A program made the translations under genes and the position numbers. From Planococcus citreus (lineage in GTDB: Bacteria > Bacillota > Bacilli > Bacillales_A > Planococcaceae), in contig NZ_RCCP01000004.1 of assembly GCF_003664125.1 (NCBI RefSeq), positions 310,001 to 374,000 on the forward strand: DNA of 64,000 nt, read 5' to 3'. Positions 51,001 to 58,807 of this stretch are shown piece by piece. How positions within the stretch are numbered: the stretch's first letter is position 1; every line of letters starts with the position of its first letter. The notes beneath the pieces are model-generated. The model saw nothing but the letters and a program-made list of their open reading frames with translations. It searched no databases and was not told the origin of the DNA.

Positions 51001-51852
51001 TCATTTCGTATGGACAAACTTTCCATAAGATGGAACAGCGACCTCAGGGAAATGATCTGCCAGCTCGACGAGGCCTTTAGCCAAGACAGAACCTTTCATC
51101 GGTTTGCCGTGCCCGGTGGCAGCGAAAGAAGGTTTCAAGTCGACCAGTTTGGACACTGATTCCCAGGCGGCGCGCCAATCGGTCGTTAAATAAACCGGCG
51201 GGCCATGCACTTCTTTTTTCTGGCGCATCACTTTGTAAAGTGAATCCTGCTTGACCGTGACAAACGCGTCCCCTGCGATCAATACGCGGCCGACATCCTT
51301 GAAGAACGAGACATGGCCTTTTGTATGGCCGGGTGTGTGGAGCCAGCGCCAATTCGGTAAATCGGGAATGCTCCCGTCTGCCGGAAGCTCGACCAAATGC
51401 TCGGAAATATCGATGGCTTTTACAGGGAAGGTCTTGGACATTTTCGCGACCATTCCGCCTTCTACAGTGGAATCGGGCTCTGGATAATCTTCTTTTCCGG
51501 TCAAGTACGGGAATTCCTCAGGATGTGCGTAGACAGGGACCGGGTGCTTTTCAAGAATATCGATGAGGGCGCCGACATGGTCGAAATGGCCATGTGTCAG
51601 CAAGATTGACTGCAATTGCTGATCCGGGCCGAAACGTTTCTCGGCTTCCTTTAATATCTTTTCGGCGGAATGCGGCATGCCAGCGTCCACCAATACCCAG
51701 CGCGGGCTGATAGAGGGGTTTCCGATCAAGAAGACATTGGAGATTTTCGTCGTGTAGCAATACGTATCCGGAGCGATTTCGATGCCCGAGCCGCTGCGGA
51801 TCGATGTCATCGGCATGATTGCCTCAGTTTCAGTGCTGCGTTCCATAAACAT
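51001..51852 (-). CDS. MBL-fold metallo-hydrolase
   Basis: 283 residues. The metal-binding motif is THGHFDHVG (HxHxDH), with further ligands in HTPGHTKGHVSF and GDAFVTVK, and the last His in ATGHGKPM. The group includes glyoxalase II-like, lactonase and other hydrolases; the long N-terminal part (ISNVFLIGNPSISPRWVLVDAG) is common among Bacillus 'YflN/YobT'-type members. ATG 51852 follows AAGGAGGAATCA; the frame upstream to 51891 contains that ribosome site and is not coding. Substrate unknown. Confidence 0.88.
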   Translation of the reverse strand: MFMERSTETEAIMPMTSIRSGSGIEIAPDTYCYTTKISNVFLIGNPSISPRWVLVDAGMPHSAEKILKEAEKRFGPDQQLQSILLTHGHFDHVGALIDILEKHPVPVYAHPEEFPYLTGKEDYPEPDSTVEGGMVAKMSKTFPVKAIDISEHLVELPADGSIPDLPNWRWLHTPGHTKGHVSFFKDVGRVLIAGDAFVTVKQDSLYKVMRQKKEVHGPPVYLTTDWRAAWESVSKLVDLKPSFAATGHGKPMKGSVLAKGLVELADHFPEVAVPSYGKFVHTK

Positions 51853-51999
51853 TGATTCCTCCTTAGCGATTGACTGCTGGATTTTCTTCATATGAATGGT
51901 TTACCCGCTATGCAGAATTCAAATCCTAGCGGTGTTTGAGTCTCCTGCCGCAATTCGATAGAATGGAAAGAAGATTGTCAAGGAAGCAAGGTGCAGAAA

Positions 52000-53121
52000 A
52001 TGAAATCGATTATCATCATCGGCTCCGGTGTCGTCGGGGCAAGCGCGGCGTATTACGCAGCGAAAGCAGGAAATAGCGTCACATTGATCGACCGTGCGGA
52101 TCGCGGCCAGGCGACAGGCGCGGCGGCAGGCATCGTCTGCCCGTGGATCTCCCAAAGGCGCAACCAGGCCTGGTACCGTCTCGCTTCGAATGGCGCCGCC
52201 TATTATCCCGTGCTGATCCAGGAACTCGAAGCGCTCGGGGAGAAAGAGACCGGCTATAAACAAGTGGGCATCGTCAGCATCCACGAAGAATCGAAACTCG
52301 ATAAGATGGAACAAAAAGCGCGCGAACGCCAAGCGGGTTCTCCCGAGATGGGCGAACTCGAACGATTGACGCCGGAACAAACGAAGGACAGATTCCCATA
52401 TGCGGGCGATCGCTACGGTTCCTTGTATGTGAGCGGGGCGGCGCGTGTCGACGGCAGCGCCATCCGTGATGCACTGATCCGTTCCGCCAAGCGATTAGGC
52501 GCCAAGTTCATCCAAGGTGACGCCAAGCTGCTGATCGAAGCAGGGCAGGCGACTGGCGTGGAAGTGAACGGGGAGAGCTTGGCTGCTGACCGGATCATCT
52601 CTGCCGGTGGTGCGTGGGCAGCGGAGCTGTTCAAACCGCTCGGGCTTCACTTGAAAGTCGTTCCGCAAAAAGCGCAGATTTTGCATTTGCAATCTGCCGA
52701 CACTGGAACAGGCGAATGGCCGGTTGCGATGGTGCCGTTCGGGCAATACATCGTGCCGTTTGAGGACGGGCGCATCGTTGCCGGTGCGACACACGAGAAC
52801 AATACAGGTTTCGACGACAAACTGACCGCCGGCGGCATTTTTCATATCTTGGAGAAGACCTTGGACGTCGCACCAGGGCTTGCTGCAGCTGAGTTTACGG
52901 GAGCCGCGACCGGGTTTCGCCCGGCGACACTGAGCGCCTTGCCGTTCATCGGGCAAGTGCCGGGGCAAGCGCAGCTTTTCGCGGCCAACGCACTCGGCGC
53001 ATCAGGGCTTACGGCGGGACCGTATCTCGGCATGCAGCTCGCGAAACTTGCCACTGGCGAAACAACCGACCTCGACATTGGTTTATATGATATTAAAGAA
53101 GCTTTCGAAGAAATTAAATAA
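52000..53121 (+). CDS. FAD-dependent amino acid oxidoreductase (DAO family, glycine oxidase/DadA-like)
   Basis: 373 residues. The FAD-binding motif IIIIGSGVVGASAAYYAA is at the N terminus, AAAGIVCPWIS follows as in DadA-type enzymes, and the C-terminal FAD contact is ANALGASGLTAGPYLG. Likely a D-amino-acid dehydrogenase or glycine/sarcosine oxidase. ATG 52000 has AAGGTG 6 bases upstream; a GTG at 51991 is an alternative. It stands alone between divergent and converging genes. Confidence 0.88.
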   Translation: MKSIIIIGSGVVGASAAYYAAKAGNSVTLIDRADRGQATGAAAGIVCPWISQRRNQAWYRLASNGAAYYPVLIQELEALGEKETGYKQVGIVSIHEESKLDKMEQKARERQAGSPEMGELERLTPEQTKDRFPYAGDRYGSLYVSGAARVDGSAIRDALIRSAKRLGAKFIQGDAKLLIEAGQATGVEVNGESLAADRIISAGGAWAAELFKPLGLHLKVVPQKAQILHLQSADTGTGEWPVAMVPFGQYIVPFEDGRIVAGATHENNTGFDDKLTAGGIFHILEKTLDVAPGLAAAEFTGAATGFRPATLSALPFIGQVPGQAQLFAANALGASGLTAGPYLGMQLAKLATGETTDLDIGLYDIKEAFEEIK

Positions 53122-53156
53122 GAAAAGGCAGGAGACCCGGGTCTCCTGCCTTTTCT
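53121..53156 (+). terminator. terminator of the FAD oxidoreductase gene
   Basis: AGAAAAGGCAGGAGACC and GGTCTCCTGCCTTTTCT, 17-bp perfect stem. Confidence 0.93.
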
Positions 53157-53242
53157 GCATTCAAGCATCAAAGCCGTGTCTCAATATTTGAAGAAGCGTT
53201 TTCTCGTGATTGCTTTAGCTTAACAATGCAGAGCATTACATC

Positions 53243-53281
53243 GAAAAGATAAGCTCTCACGTAGTTCGAGCTTATCTTTTC
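53243..53281 (-). terminator. terminator of the HTH-TPR regulator gene
   Basis: GAAAAGATAAGCTC and GAGCTTATCTTTTC separated by 11 bases. Confidence 0.85.
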
Positions 53282-53308
53282 CTGCCGTTTTTATATGGAT
53301 ATTGATGA

Positions 53309-54538
53309 TCAGCCCGCTTTGCCCCAGATTTTCCGGTGCGTCTCCAAGATAAACTGTTTATACGGCAGATCCGGCATCGGTTCGATCAATTCTTTTGCTT
53401 TTTGGGCATAAATTTTCGCTTGCTCATGCTCGTCTAATTGTTCATAGATCAAGGCCATATAGGCTTCTTTTTCGTAATGCATCGATAAATCATACGGGTG
53501 GTGGATGAAACTGTTCATGCGGTGTTGCTTGAAGCAGTCTAGCGCTTCCTCAATCCGACCTATGCCGAAAAGTGCCTTGCCTTTTTCGAGGAAATAAAAA
53601 TCCTCTTCATCCAGCAGATTGCGTGTTTCCTCGAGCAGCTGGTCTGCCTTTTCGTATTCATGAGTGAAAGAGTTCAAGTAGTGGATTTCGATGGCATTGG
53701 CGTAGGCGTTGATTTCCGGATCATCCGAAAATTCCGCGAAAAGTTTAAGTTTCCCCACATAATAATCTTTGCGTTCCAAATCTCCTGCGAGCAAAGCTTC
53801 AAAACCGGCAAGCCGGTAAAGCGCATTGATCTGGTAGAAAATCTGATGTTTCCTGGAATATTCAATCGCCTCTTCCATCAAACGGCGGGCATTCTTTTGA
53901 TCGCCTGTCGCGGAGTACAGGATAGACTCATAATAATCGAAGTCCAGTTTTTTCAGCGGATCCAAAACGCCGCTTTGTTCTTCGATGGTTTTCCGCGAAG
54001 CCTGTAACGATGCCAAAGCTTCTGTGTACTGGTGTTCAGTGAATTTCATCAGCGCTCGGAACATATGAAGATCAGCGACAGAATTAATCAAATGCAATTG
54101 TTCATAAATCGCTTCCGCCCGGTCGAACGCTGGTTTCCAATCGTAACGTTTCGTTTGATAGCAGCAGCGGCTGTAGATTTCAAGCAGCCGCGCCGATTCG
54201 TAGCGGAACGGCAATTTCTCTACGTAAGGATGAATGCGTTCTGCAATTTCCTCAAAGCCCGACATCATCTCGTCGCTTGTGCCCGAAACGTTCCGGCGCT
54301 TTTCTTCAATTTCATCGAGCAAAGCGCGAAGCTCCGCGGTTGGCATCTCCTGGAGCAATTCATTGCGCTCGATTCCAAGCCGCTCCGCGATATAGGAAAG
54401 GCTCTCCATCGACGGATTCGCTTTGTTGTTCTCGATCAAACTGAGCATGCCCTTCGACAGTTGATCTCCGGCAAGTGCTTGCAAAGTTAGGCCTTGCTGT
54501 TTTCGTATCTGTTTAATCCGTTCCCCCAATGATGCCAT
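53309..54538 (-). CDS. XRE-family HTH regulator with TPR repeats (RRNPP-like)
   Basis: 409 residues. N-terminal Cro/C1 HTH (LGERIKQIRKQQGLTLQALA, residues 4-23, then SKGMLSLIENNKANPSMESL). The rest is a helical TPR array, for example QYTEALASLQASRKTIEEQ, GRIEEALDCFKQHRM and DEHEQAKIYAQKAKEL. This layout is that of peptide-sensing RRNPP regulators and of peptide-independent Bacillus TPR regulators; no signal-peptide gene is seen next to it. It is divergent from an MFS pump gene with two palindromes between them. The start follows CAGGTGAGTTT. Confidence 0.88.
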   Translation of the reverse strand: MASLGERIKQIRKQQGLTLQALAGDQLSKGMLSLIENNKANPSMESLSYIAERLGIERNELLQEMPTAELRALLDEIEEKRRNVSGTSDEMMSGFEEIAERIHPYVEKLPFRYESARLLEIYSRCCYQTKRYDWKPAFDRAEAIYEQLHLINSVADLHMFRALMKFTEHQYTEALASLQASRKTIEEQSGVLDPLKKLDFDYYESILYSATGDQKNARRLMEEAIEYSRKHQIFYQINALYRLAGFEALLAGDLERKDYYVGKLKLFAEFSDDPEINAYANAIEIHYLNSFTHEYEKADQLLEETRNLLDEEDFYFLEKGKALFGIGRIEEALDCFKQHRMNSFIHHPYDLSMHYEKEAYMALIYEQLDEHEQAKIYAQKAKELIEPMPDLPYKQFILETHRKIWGKAG

Positions 54539-54671
54539 AAACTCACCTGCTTTTTTAGTATATTTAGTGGCGCCATGCTTTCATGCATGCGCCGATTCTT
54601 TTGAAAATGTGATTTTCACTTTCATTGTAAACCAGCTGGATGCCACGCGCCGGAATGGAATTAAAAATATA

Positions 54672-54742
54672 GTTTAATTATATTAAACTTTTTCTTGTAA
54701 TGCGAATAAAAGCATGATATATTTTGTTTAATTAAATTAAAC
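54672..54742 (+). promoter_or_regulatory. MFS promoter bracketed by two identical-type operators
   Basis: Promoter TTGTAA (54695-54700), 17-base spacer, TATATT (54718-54723). Palindromes GTTTAATTATATTAAAC (54672-54688) and GTTTAATTAAATTAAAC (54726-54742) differ only in the central base and lie 54 bases apart, upstream of the -35 and over the start site. Confidence 0.75.
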
Positions 54743-54765
54743 TTATTGAAAAGGGAGCGAGTAAC

Positions 54766-56055
54766 ATGAACGAAGCGGGTAAAATCAAACAGGCTACGTA
54801 CCATCTGTATACGTTCACCATCAGTAAACTGATTTCCACATTCGGCAGTTCGGTTTACGCATTCGGCATCAGCCTCTACGTCCTGGCTTTGACCGGTTCC
54901 GCCGCCAGTTTCGCCATCAATTTGATCTGCAGCATTCTGCCCCGGACCTTGTTTGCGCCGTTTGCCGGTTATGTCGCGGATAATTACCCGAAAAAAGCCG
55001 TGGTGCTGCTGTCTCAGGCAGCGAGCGTCTTATCCGTCGGCGGGCTATTGCTCTACAGTATGTCGAACGGCTTGTCGCTGGCAGCGATTTACACGGCGAC
55101 CGCATTGATTTCCGTCAGTTCCATGTTCACAAGCGTCGCCTTTTCATCTTCCATTGCCAATTTGATCGACCCGGACCGTATCCAAAAAGCGATGGGCTAT
55201 AACCAATCGGCACTTGCCATCGCCACGATCGGCGGGCCGGTCATCGGCGGCATGCTGTTCGGCTTTGTGTCGATGAACGTTTTCCTACTGATCCAAGTGA
55301 TCGCCTATGCACTTGCTGCGGCACTCGAAGCGACGATGAACTTCCGGCTCTATACAAGACGCGCCGAAACAGAGTCTGCGGAAGACAAACAAGGCGTATG
55401 GCAGGGCATGAAAGAAGGCGCAGTCTATCTACGGAAAAACCGCGTCATCACCGTCATTGTCACAACGGCTGTCGGATTGAATTTCTTCTTCTCCGCCTTG
55501 ATGATTGGCTTGCCGTTCATCGCCGTCCAGCAATTAAAAGTACAGGCCACGCATTTCGGTTTCATCGAAGCGATGATTGCGCTCGGCATGCTGCTGGCAT
55601 CGATTTATTTCTCGGTGCGCAAAGAAGTCAAATTCCCGCTGCAATTTTCCAAGCGTGCTATCATCGTCATGTCGCTGCTCCTTGCGGCGGTCTCCTTGCC
55701 GCTTATTGCCGGATTGTCCTATTGGGGCAATGTCATTTACTTGCTCGTCTTGATGCTGGCGTTCGGCATCTCCAATGTCTTCGTCAACACGCCAATCGGG
55801 GTCATGATGCAAAAAGACGTTGACGAAGAATACCGCGGCCGCGTATTCGGCATCCTGGAATCGATGGCGATGGCCATGATGCCGCTTGGCTATTTACTGT
55901 TCGGCTTGCTCTATGACCTGGTGCCTGCTCAATATGTGTTATGGGCCTGCAGCCTATGCCTCTTGATCTTGACGGCTTATAGTATGCGCCCGGCCATCAT
56001 TCGCGAAGCTTATCCCGAGCTTGCGGAAAAGCCATTTGATAAAGTTTTGTCCTGA
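54766..56055 (+). CDS. MFS transporter (efflux, MFS_3-like)
   Basis: 429 residues with 12 hydrophobic segments. SKLISTFGSSVYAFGISLYVLALTG opens it and FAPFAGYVADNYPKKAVVLL is the loop 2-3 motif; the C-terminal half has EYRGRVFGILESMAMAMMPLG, a pattern of EntS/macrolide-efflux-like MFS proteins. The cargo may be a drug or siderophore. The start is preceded by AAGGGAGCG. Divergent from the HTH-TPR regulator, which probably controls it through the two palindromes. Confidence 0.88.
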   Translation: MNEAGKIKQATYHLYTFTISKLISTFGSSVYAFGISLYVLALTGSAASFAINLICSILPRTLFAPFAGYVADNYPKKAVVLLSQAASVLSVGGLLLYSMSNGLSLAAIYTATALISVSSMFTSVAFSSSIANLIDPDRIQKAMGYNQSALAIATIGGPVIGGMLFGFVSMNVFLLIQVIAYALAAALEATMNFRLYTRRAETESAEDKQGVWQGMKEGAVYLRKNRVITVIVTTAVGLNFFFSALMIGLPFIAVQQLKVQATHFGFIEAMIALGMLLASIYFSVRKEVKFPLQFSKRAIIVMSLLLAAVSLPLIAGLSYWGNVIYLLVLMLAFGISNVFVNTPIGVMMQKDVDEEYRGRVFGILESMAMAMMPLGYLLFGLLYDLVPAQYVLWACSLCLLILTAYSMRPAIIREAYPELAEKPFDKVLS

Positions 56056-56062
56056 ATCTGCA

Positions 56063-56098
56063 ACAGCCGCCTTATTTCCAGTAGGCGGCTGTTTTTTT
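56063..56098 (+). terminator. terminator of the MFS gene
   Basis: ACAGCCGCCT and AGGCGGCTGT, then seven T. Confidence 0.92.
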
Positions 56099-56116
56099 GC
56101 GTCCTGGAAGTTCCAT

Positions 56117-56142
56117 GTTTTAGGAGAACGCAGAAAGGGAAA
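56117..56142 (+). promoter_or_regulatory. SigB-like promoter of the SDR stress gene
   Basis: GTTTTA (56117-56122), 14-base spacer, GGGAAA (56137-56142). One mismatch in the -35 and two in the -10 against GTTTAA/GGGTAT. The homologous ydaD/yhdF class in B. subtilis is SigB-dependent. Confidence 0.45.
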
Positions 56143-56183
56143 AGCGGAGGAGATATAAAACCCGAGAAAGGCGGAGATGAACG

Positions 56184-57038
56184 ATGAAAGACAAAGTGGA
56201 AAAAGTGCCGGCGCAGCATCAGGAGCGCCAGCCTGGATTTGAGAATGAAATGAAACCGCACCCGGATTTCCAAGGGAATCTGGCAGGTGCCTCGCAGCGT
56301 TTGCCAGGAAAAGCCGCACTCATAACCGGCGGCGACAGCGGAATCGGCCGCGCCATTGCCGTCGCTTTTGCAAAAGAAGGGGCAGACGTAGCAATTTCCT
56401 ATTTGGATGAACACGAAGATGCCGAGGAAACGAAGCAGCTCGTCGAAAAAGAGGGGCGCAAATGCCTGCTCATCGCTGGAGACATCGGCGACGAAGCATT
56501 CTGCAAACAAGTCATTTCACAAGTGATCGAGAAATTCGGGAAACTCGATGTGCTGGTCAACAACGCCGCAGAGCAACATGTACAGGAGTCGCTAAAGGAC
56601 ATCACAGCAGAGCAACTGGAGAAAACATTCCGTACCAATGTCTTCAGCATGTTCCACCTGACAAAAGCGGCACTTGACCATTTAAAACCTGGTGCATCGA
56701 TCATCAATACAACGTCCATTACAGCATTCCGCGGCGAGCCAAGCTTAATTGATTATTCGTCTACAAAAGGCGCGATTCTGGCATTCACCCGCGCTTTGTC
56801 CGGATCGCTCGCAAAAGAAGGCATCCGGGTTAACGGAGTCGCCCCCGGCCCGATATGGACACCGCTCATCCCGGCTTCCTTCCCAGCGGAAGAGGTTGAA
56901 GGATTCGGAAGCGGCACGCCGCTCGGGCGGCCAGGGCAGCCGGATGAACTGGCCCCGGGATATGTCTATTTGGCTTCAGACGACTCATCCTATGTTACAG
57001 GACAAGTACTCCACATCAATGGAGGTACGCCATATTAA
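56184..57038 (+). CDS. SDR oxidoreductase, general stress protein 39 (YdaD/YhdF) type
   Basis: 284 residues. An N-terminal extension typical of this subgroup (PAQHQERQPGFENEMKP) precedes the Rossmann fold: TGGDSGIGRAIAVAFAKEGA, NNAAEQH, catalytic Ser and YSSTK (Tyr and Lys), and the C-terminal GQVLHINGGTPY. It probably reduces an aldehyde or ketone with NADP(H); substrate unknown. ATG 56184 lies after GGCGGAGATGAACG. A strong terminator follows at 57051. Confidence 0.9.
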   Translation: MKDKVEKVPAQHQERQPGFENEMKPHPDFQGNLAGASQRLPGKAALITGGDSGIGRAIAVAFAKEGADVAISYLDEHEDAEETKQLVEKEGRKCLLIAGDIGDEAFCKQVISQVIEKFGKLDVLVNNAAEQHVQESLKDITAEQLEKTFRTNVFSMFHLTKAALDHLKPGASIINTTSITAFRGEPSLIDYSSTKGAILAFTRALSGSLAKEGIRVNGVAPGPIWTPLIPASFPAEEVEGFGSGTPLGRPGQPDELAPGYVYLASDDSSYVTGQVLHINGGTPY

Positions 57039-57050
57039 GCATTTTCAGGC

Positions 57051-57086
57051 ATTCGATCAGTCCAATTGATCGAATGTCTTTTTTAT
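57051..57086 (+). terminator. terminator of the SDR gene
   Basis: CATTCGATCA-GTCCAAT-TGATCGAATG then CTTTTTT. Confidence 0.9.
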
Positions 57087-57126
57087 CCATAAAAAAATTA
57101 ATTTACAGGGAGGAGAGGTGCGTGAC

Positions 57127-57444
57127 ATGTCCGAGCAATTGAGAACGCCGCTAAAGAAACCGATCTGGACATTGGTCGTATTGAATTTAGCGGATGGTTT
57201 TTTAACTTATTGGGGGCTGTTGGCAGGAGCGATCGAGGAAGCGAATCCCTTGCTCAGCGGGTTGACGCCGCTTGCGATCTTTTCGGTTAAGCTATTGTTA
57301 TCCGCCTGCCTTGCCGCATTCCTCTTCACCCCGCTCGTGCGGCTCGAGTCCAGGGTCTGGCGCTACTTTCTGCTGGCTGCCAATTTTGTGTATGCCGGCA
57401 TATTGTCGCTCCATGTCATTTGGATCGCTTTATTGTATCTATGA
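57127..57444 (+). CDS. DUF5658-type small membrane protein
   Basis: 105 residues with three hydrophobic helices. LVVLNLADGFLTYWGL and EANPLLSGLTPLAIFSVKLLL carry the conserved DxxxT and E-x-NP elements of DUF5658 proteins; function unknown. ATG 57127 is about 6 bases after GGAGAGGTG; a GTG at 57118 lies inside this ribosome site. It ends at a terminator shared with the converging MFS gene. Confidence 0.82.
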   Translation: MSEQLRTPLKKPIWTLVVLNLADGFLTYWGLLAGAIEEANPLLSGLTPLAIFSVKLLLSACLAAFLFTPLVRLESRVWRYFLLAANFVYAGILSLHVIWIALLYL

Positions 57445-57480
57445 AAAAATCCCCGGACAGCCGAGCTGTCTGGGGATTTC
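57445..57480. terminator. bidirectional terminator
   Basis: AAAAATCCCCGGACAGC-CGA-GCTGTCTGGGGATTTCC between converging genes. Confidence 0.88.
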
Positions 57481-58668
57481 CTATGCCGGGGTCTGGCCGG
57501 CTTGTTGTTCTGTATAGCGCAACGATTTTTTTGAAGCTTTGAACAGGACAATCAAGATGATGCTGAAAATGGCCAATCCGCCTGAAAGATAATAGATGGC
57601 GCCGGATTGCATCGTGAGCAGCCAGGTGAAAAACAGCGGGCCGATAATGCGCCCGAGGTTGTCCATCGAGTAAGTCATGCCGGCCGCTGTGCCGTATTTG
57701 CCGCCCGCTTCTTTCGAAGTGAGCGAGACGAGCACGGTGCGCGCGAGGGCATTGCCAGCAGTGAAGATGCTGAGTGCGACACCTGCAAACACCAAGCTGG
57801 TTGTAAACGGCAATAGCACCAAGCCTAGCGCGGTGACGATCTGTGCGCCGATGATCCATTGCGTCTCGGTGCCGTTTTTCACACGGCGGACAACGCCGCC
57901 TTGAATCGCGGCATCCACAAAGCCAGAGGCCATGAACAAATAGCCGAGCTGGAGCGGGGTAATTTGGATTTGGTCAATCTGGAACAATTGGAATGTCGAC
58001 TCCAAGCCCGCGAGCAGGAACGTCACCATGAAGGAGAACAGGAACAAATAACGGATACGGTAATGCCAAAGCGTGCTGGCGCCTTTTGGCAACAGCTTGC
58101 GTTTGACTGCTTCGCCTTTGCGGACCGGTTCTTTCAAGACGATGCTTGCATAAACCATCAACAATAGCACAAGGGCAGCTGAGGCGGTGAATGGCAAGGA
58201 TAAGGAGACCGCGCCGAGCAAGCCGCCGATCGCCGGGCCGAAAATGAAGCCAAGACCGATCGACATGCCGAGAAGGCCCATGTACTTATTGCGCTCTTCA
58301 TCGGTCGTGATATCCGCAACATATCCCGTAACGGCTGTATAAAGCGCACCCGAGAACAAGCCGCCGATAACGCGAGACATGTACAGCAGGATAAGATTAT
58401 CGAGAAACAGCGAGAACAGGAAAAAACTGAGCGCGAATCCGGCAAGCCCGACCAAGATCAGCTTTTTGCGGCCGGTGCGGTCGGATAACCTGCCCCATAA
58501 CGGCGCGGTGAAAAAGGACGAGAGGGCATATATTGTAATTAATCCTCCGACGTGGATGTCCGCATATCCTTGCTGGACGATCACTTCAGGGAGTATCGGA
58601 ATGATTAGGCCGAAGCCAAGATAGACGAAAAACTGGACGGACATGAGCAATAAAATGGTTTTCTTCAT
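57481..58668 (-). CDS. MFS multidrug transporter (TetA/YkuC-like, DHA1)
   Basis: 395 residues, 12 hydrophobic segments. GLIIPILPEVIVQQGYAD begins it, the loop 2-3 motif is APLWGRLSDRTGRKKLILVG and helix 5 has GFIFGPAIGGLLG, the drug-antiporter motif C. It therefore belongs to the proton-coupled DHA1 drug exporters. ATG 58668 follows AGGAATTCCTTT; the frame extends 19 codons upstream without a good ribosome site. Single gene. Confidence 0.88.
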   Translation of the reverse strand: MKKTILLLMSVQFFVYLGFGLIIPILPEVIVQQGYADIHVGGLITIYALSSFFTAPLWGRLSDRTGRKKLILVGLAGFALSFFLFSLFLDNLILLYMSRVIGGLFSGALYTAVTGYVADITTDEERNKYMGLLGMSIGLGFIFGPAIGGLLGAVSLSLPFTASAALVLLLMVYASIVLKEPVRKGEAVKRKLLPKGASTLWHYRIRYLFLFSFMVTFLLAGLESTFQLFQIDQIQITPLQLGYLFMASGFVDAAIQGGVVRRVKNGTETQWIIGAQIVTALGLVLLPFTTSLVFAGVALSIFTAGNALARTVLVSLTSKEAGGKYGTAAGMTYSMDNLGRIIGPLFFTWLLTMQSGAIYYLSGGLAIFSIILIVLFKASKKSLRYTEQQAGQTPA

Positions 58669-58760
58669 AAAGGAATTCCTGCTTTCTGCAAAGACTGGTG
58701 TTTTCATTTTACTCTTGTTTGCCACTCAGAACAACGGCAGCCGAAAAAAGATGGACAATG

Positions 58761-58798
58761 AAAAAGCTCCCGCTTGCCTGATGGCAGCCGGGAGCTTT
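58761..58798 (-). terminator. terminator of the cop operon
   Basis: Minus strand AAAGCTCCCGGCTGCC ... GGCAAGCGGGAGCTTTTT. Confidence 0.88.
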
Positions 58799-58807
58799 GG
58801 GAATCGT

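Noticed and set aside
53160-53242. Possible pheromone gene for the HTH-TPR regulator (about 22 codons, minus strand)
   Set aside because: No ribosome site, no export signal, and it lies beyond the regulator's terminator.
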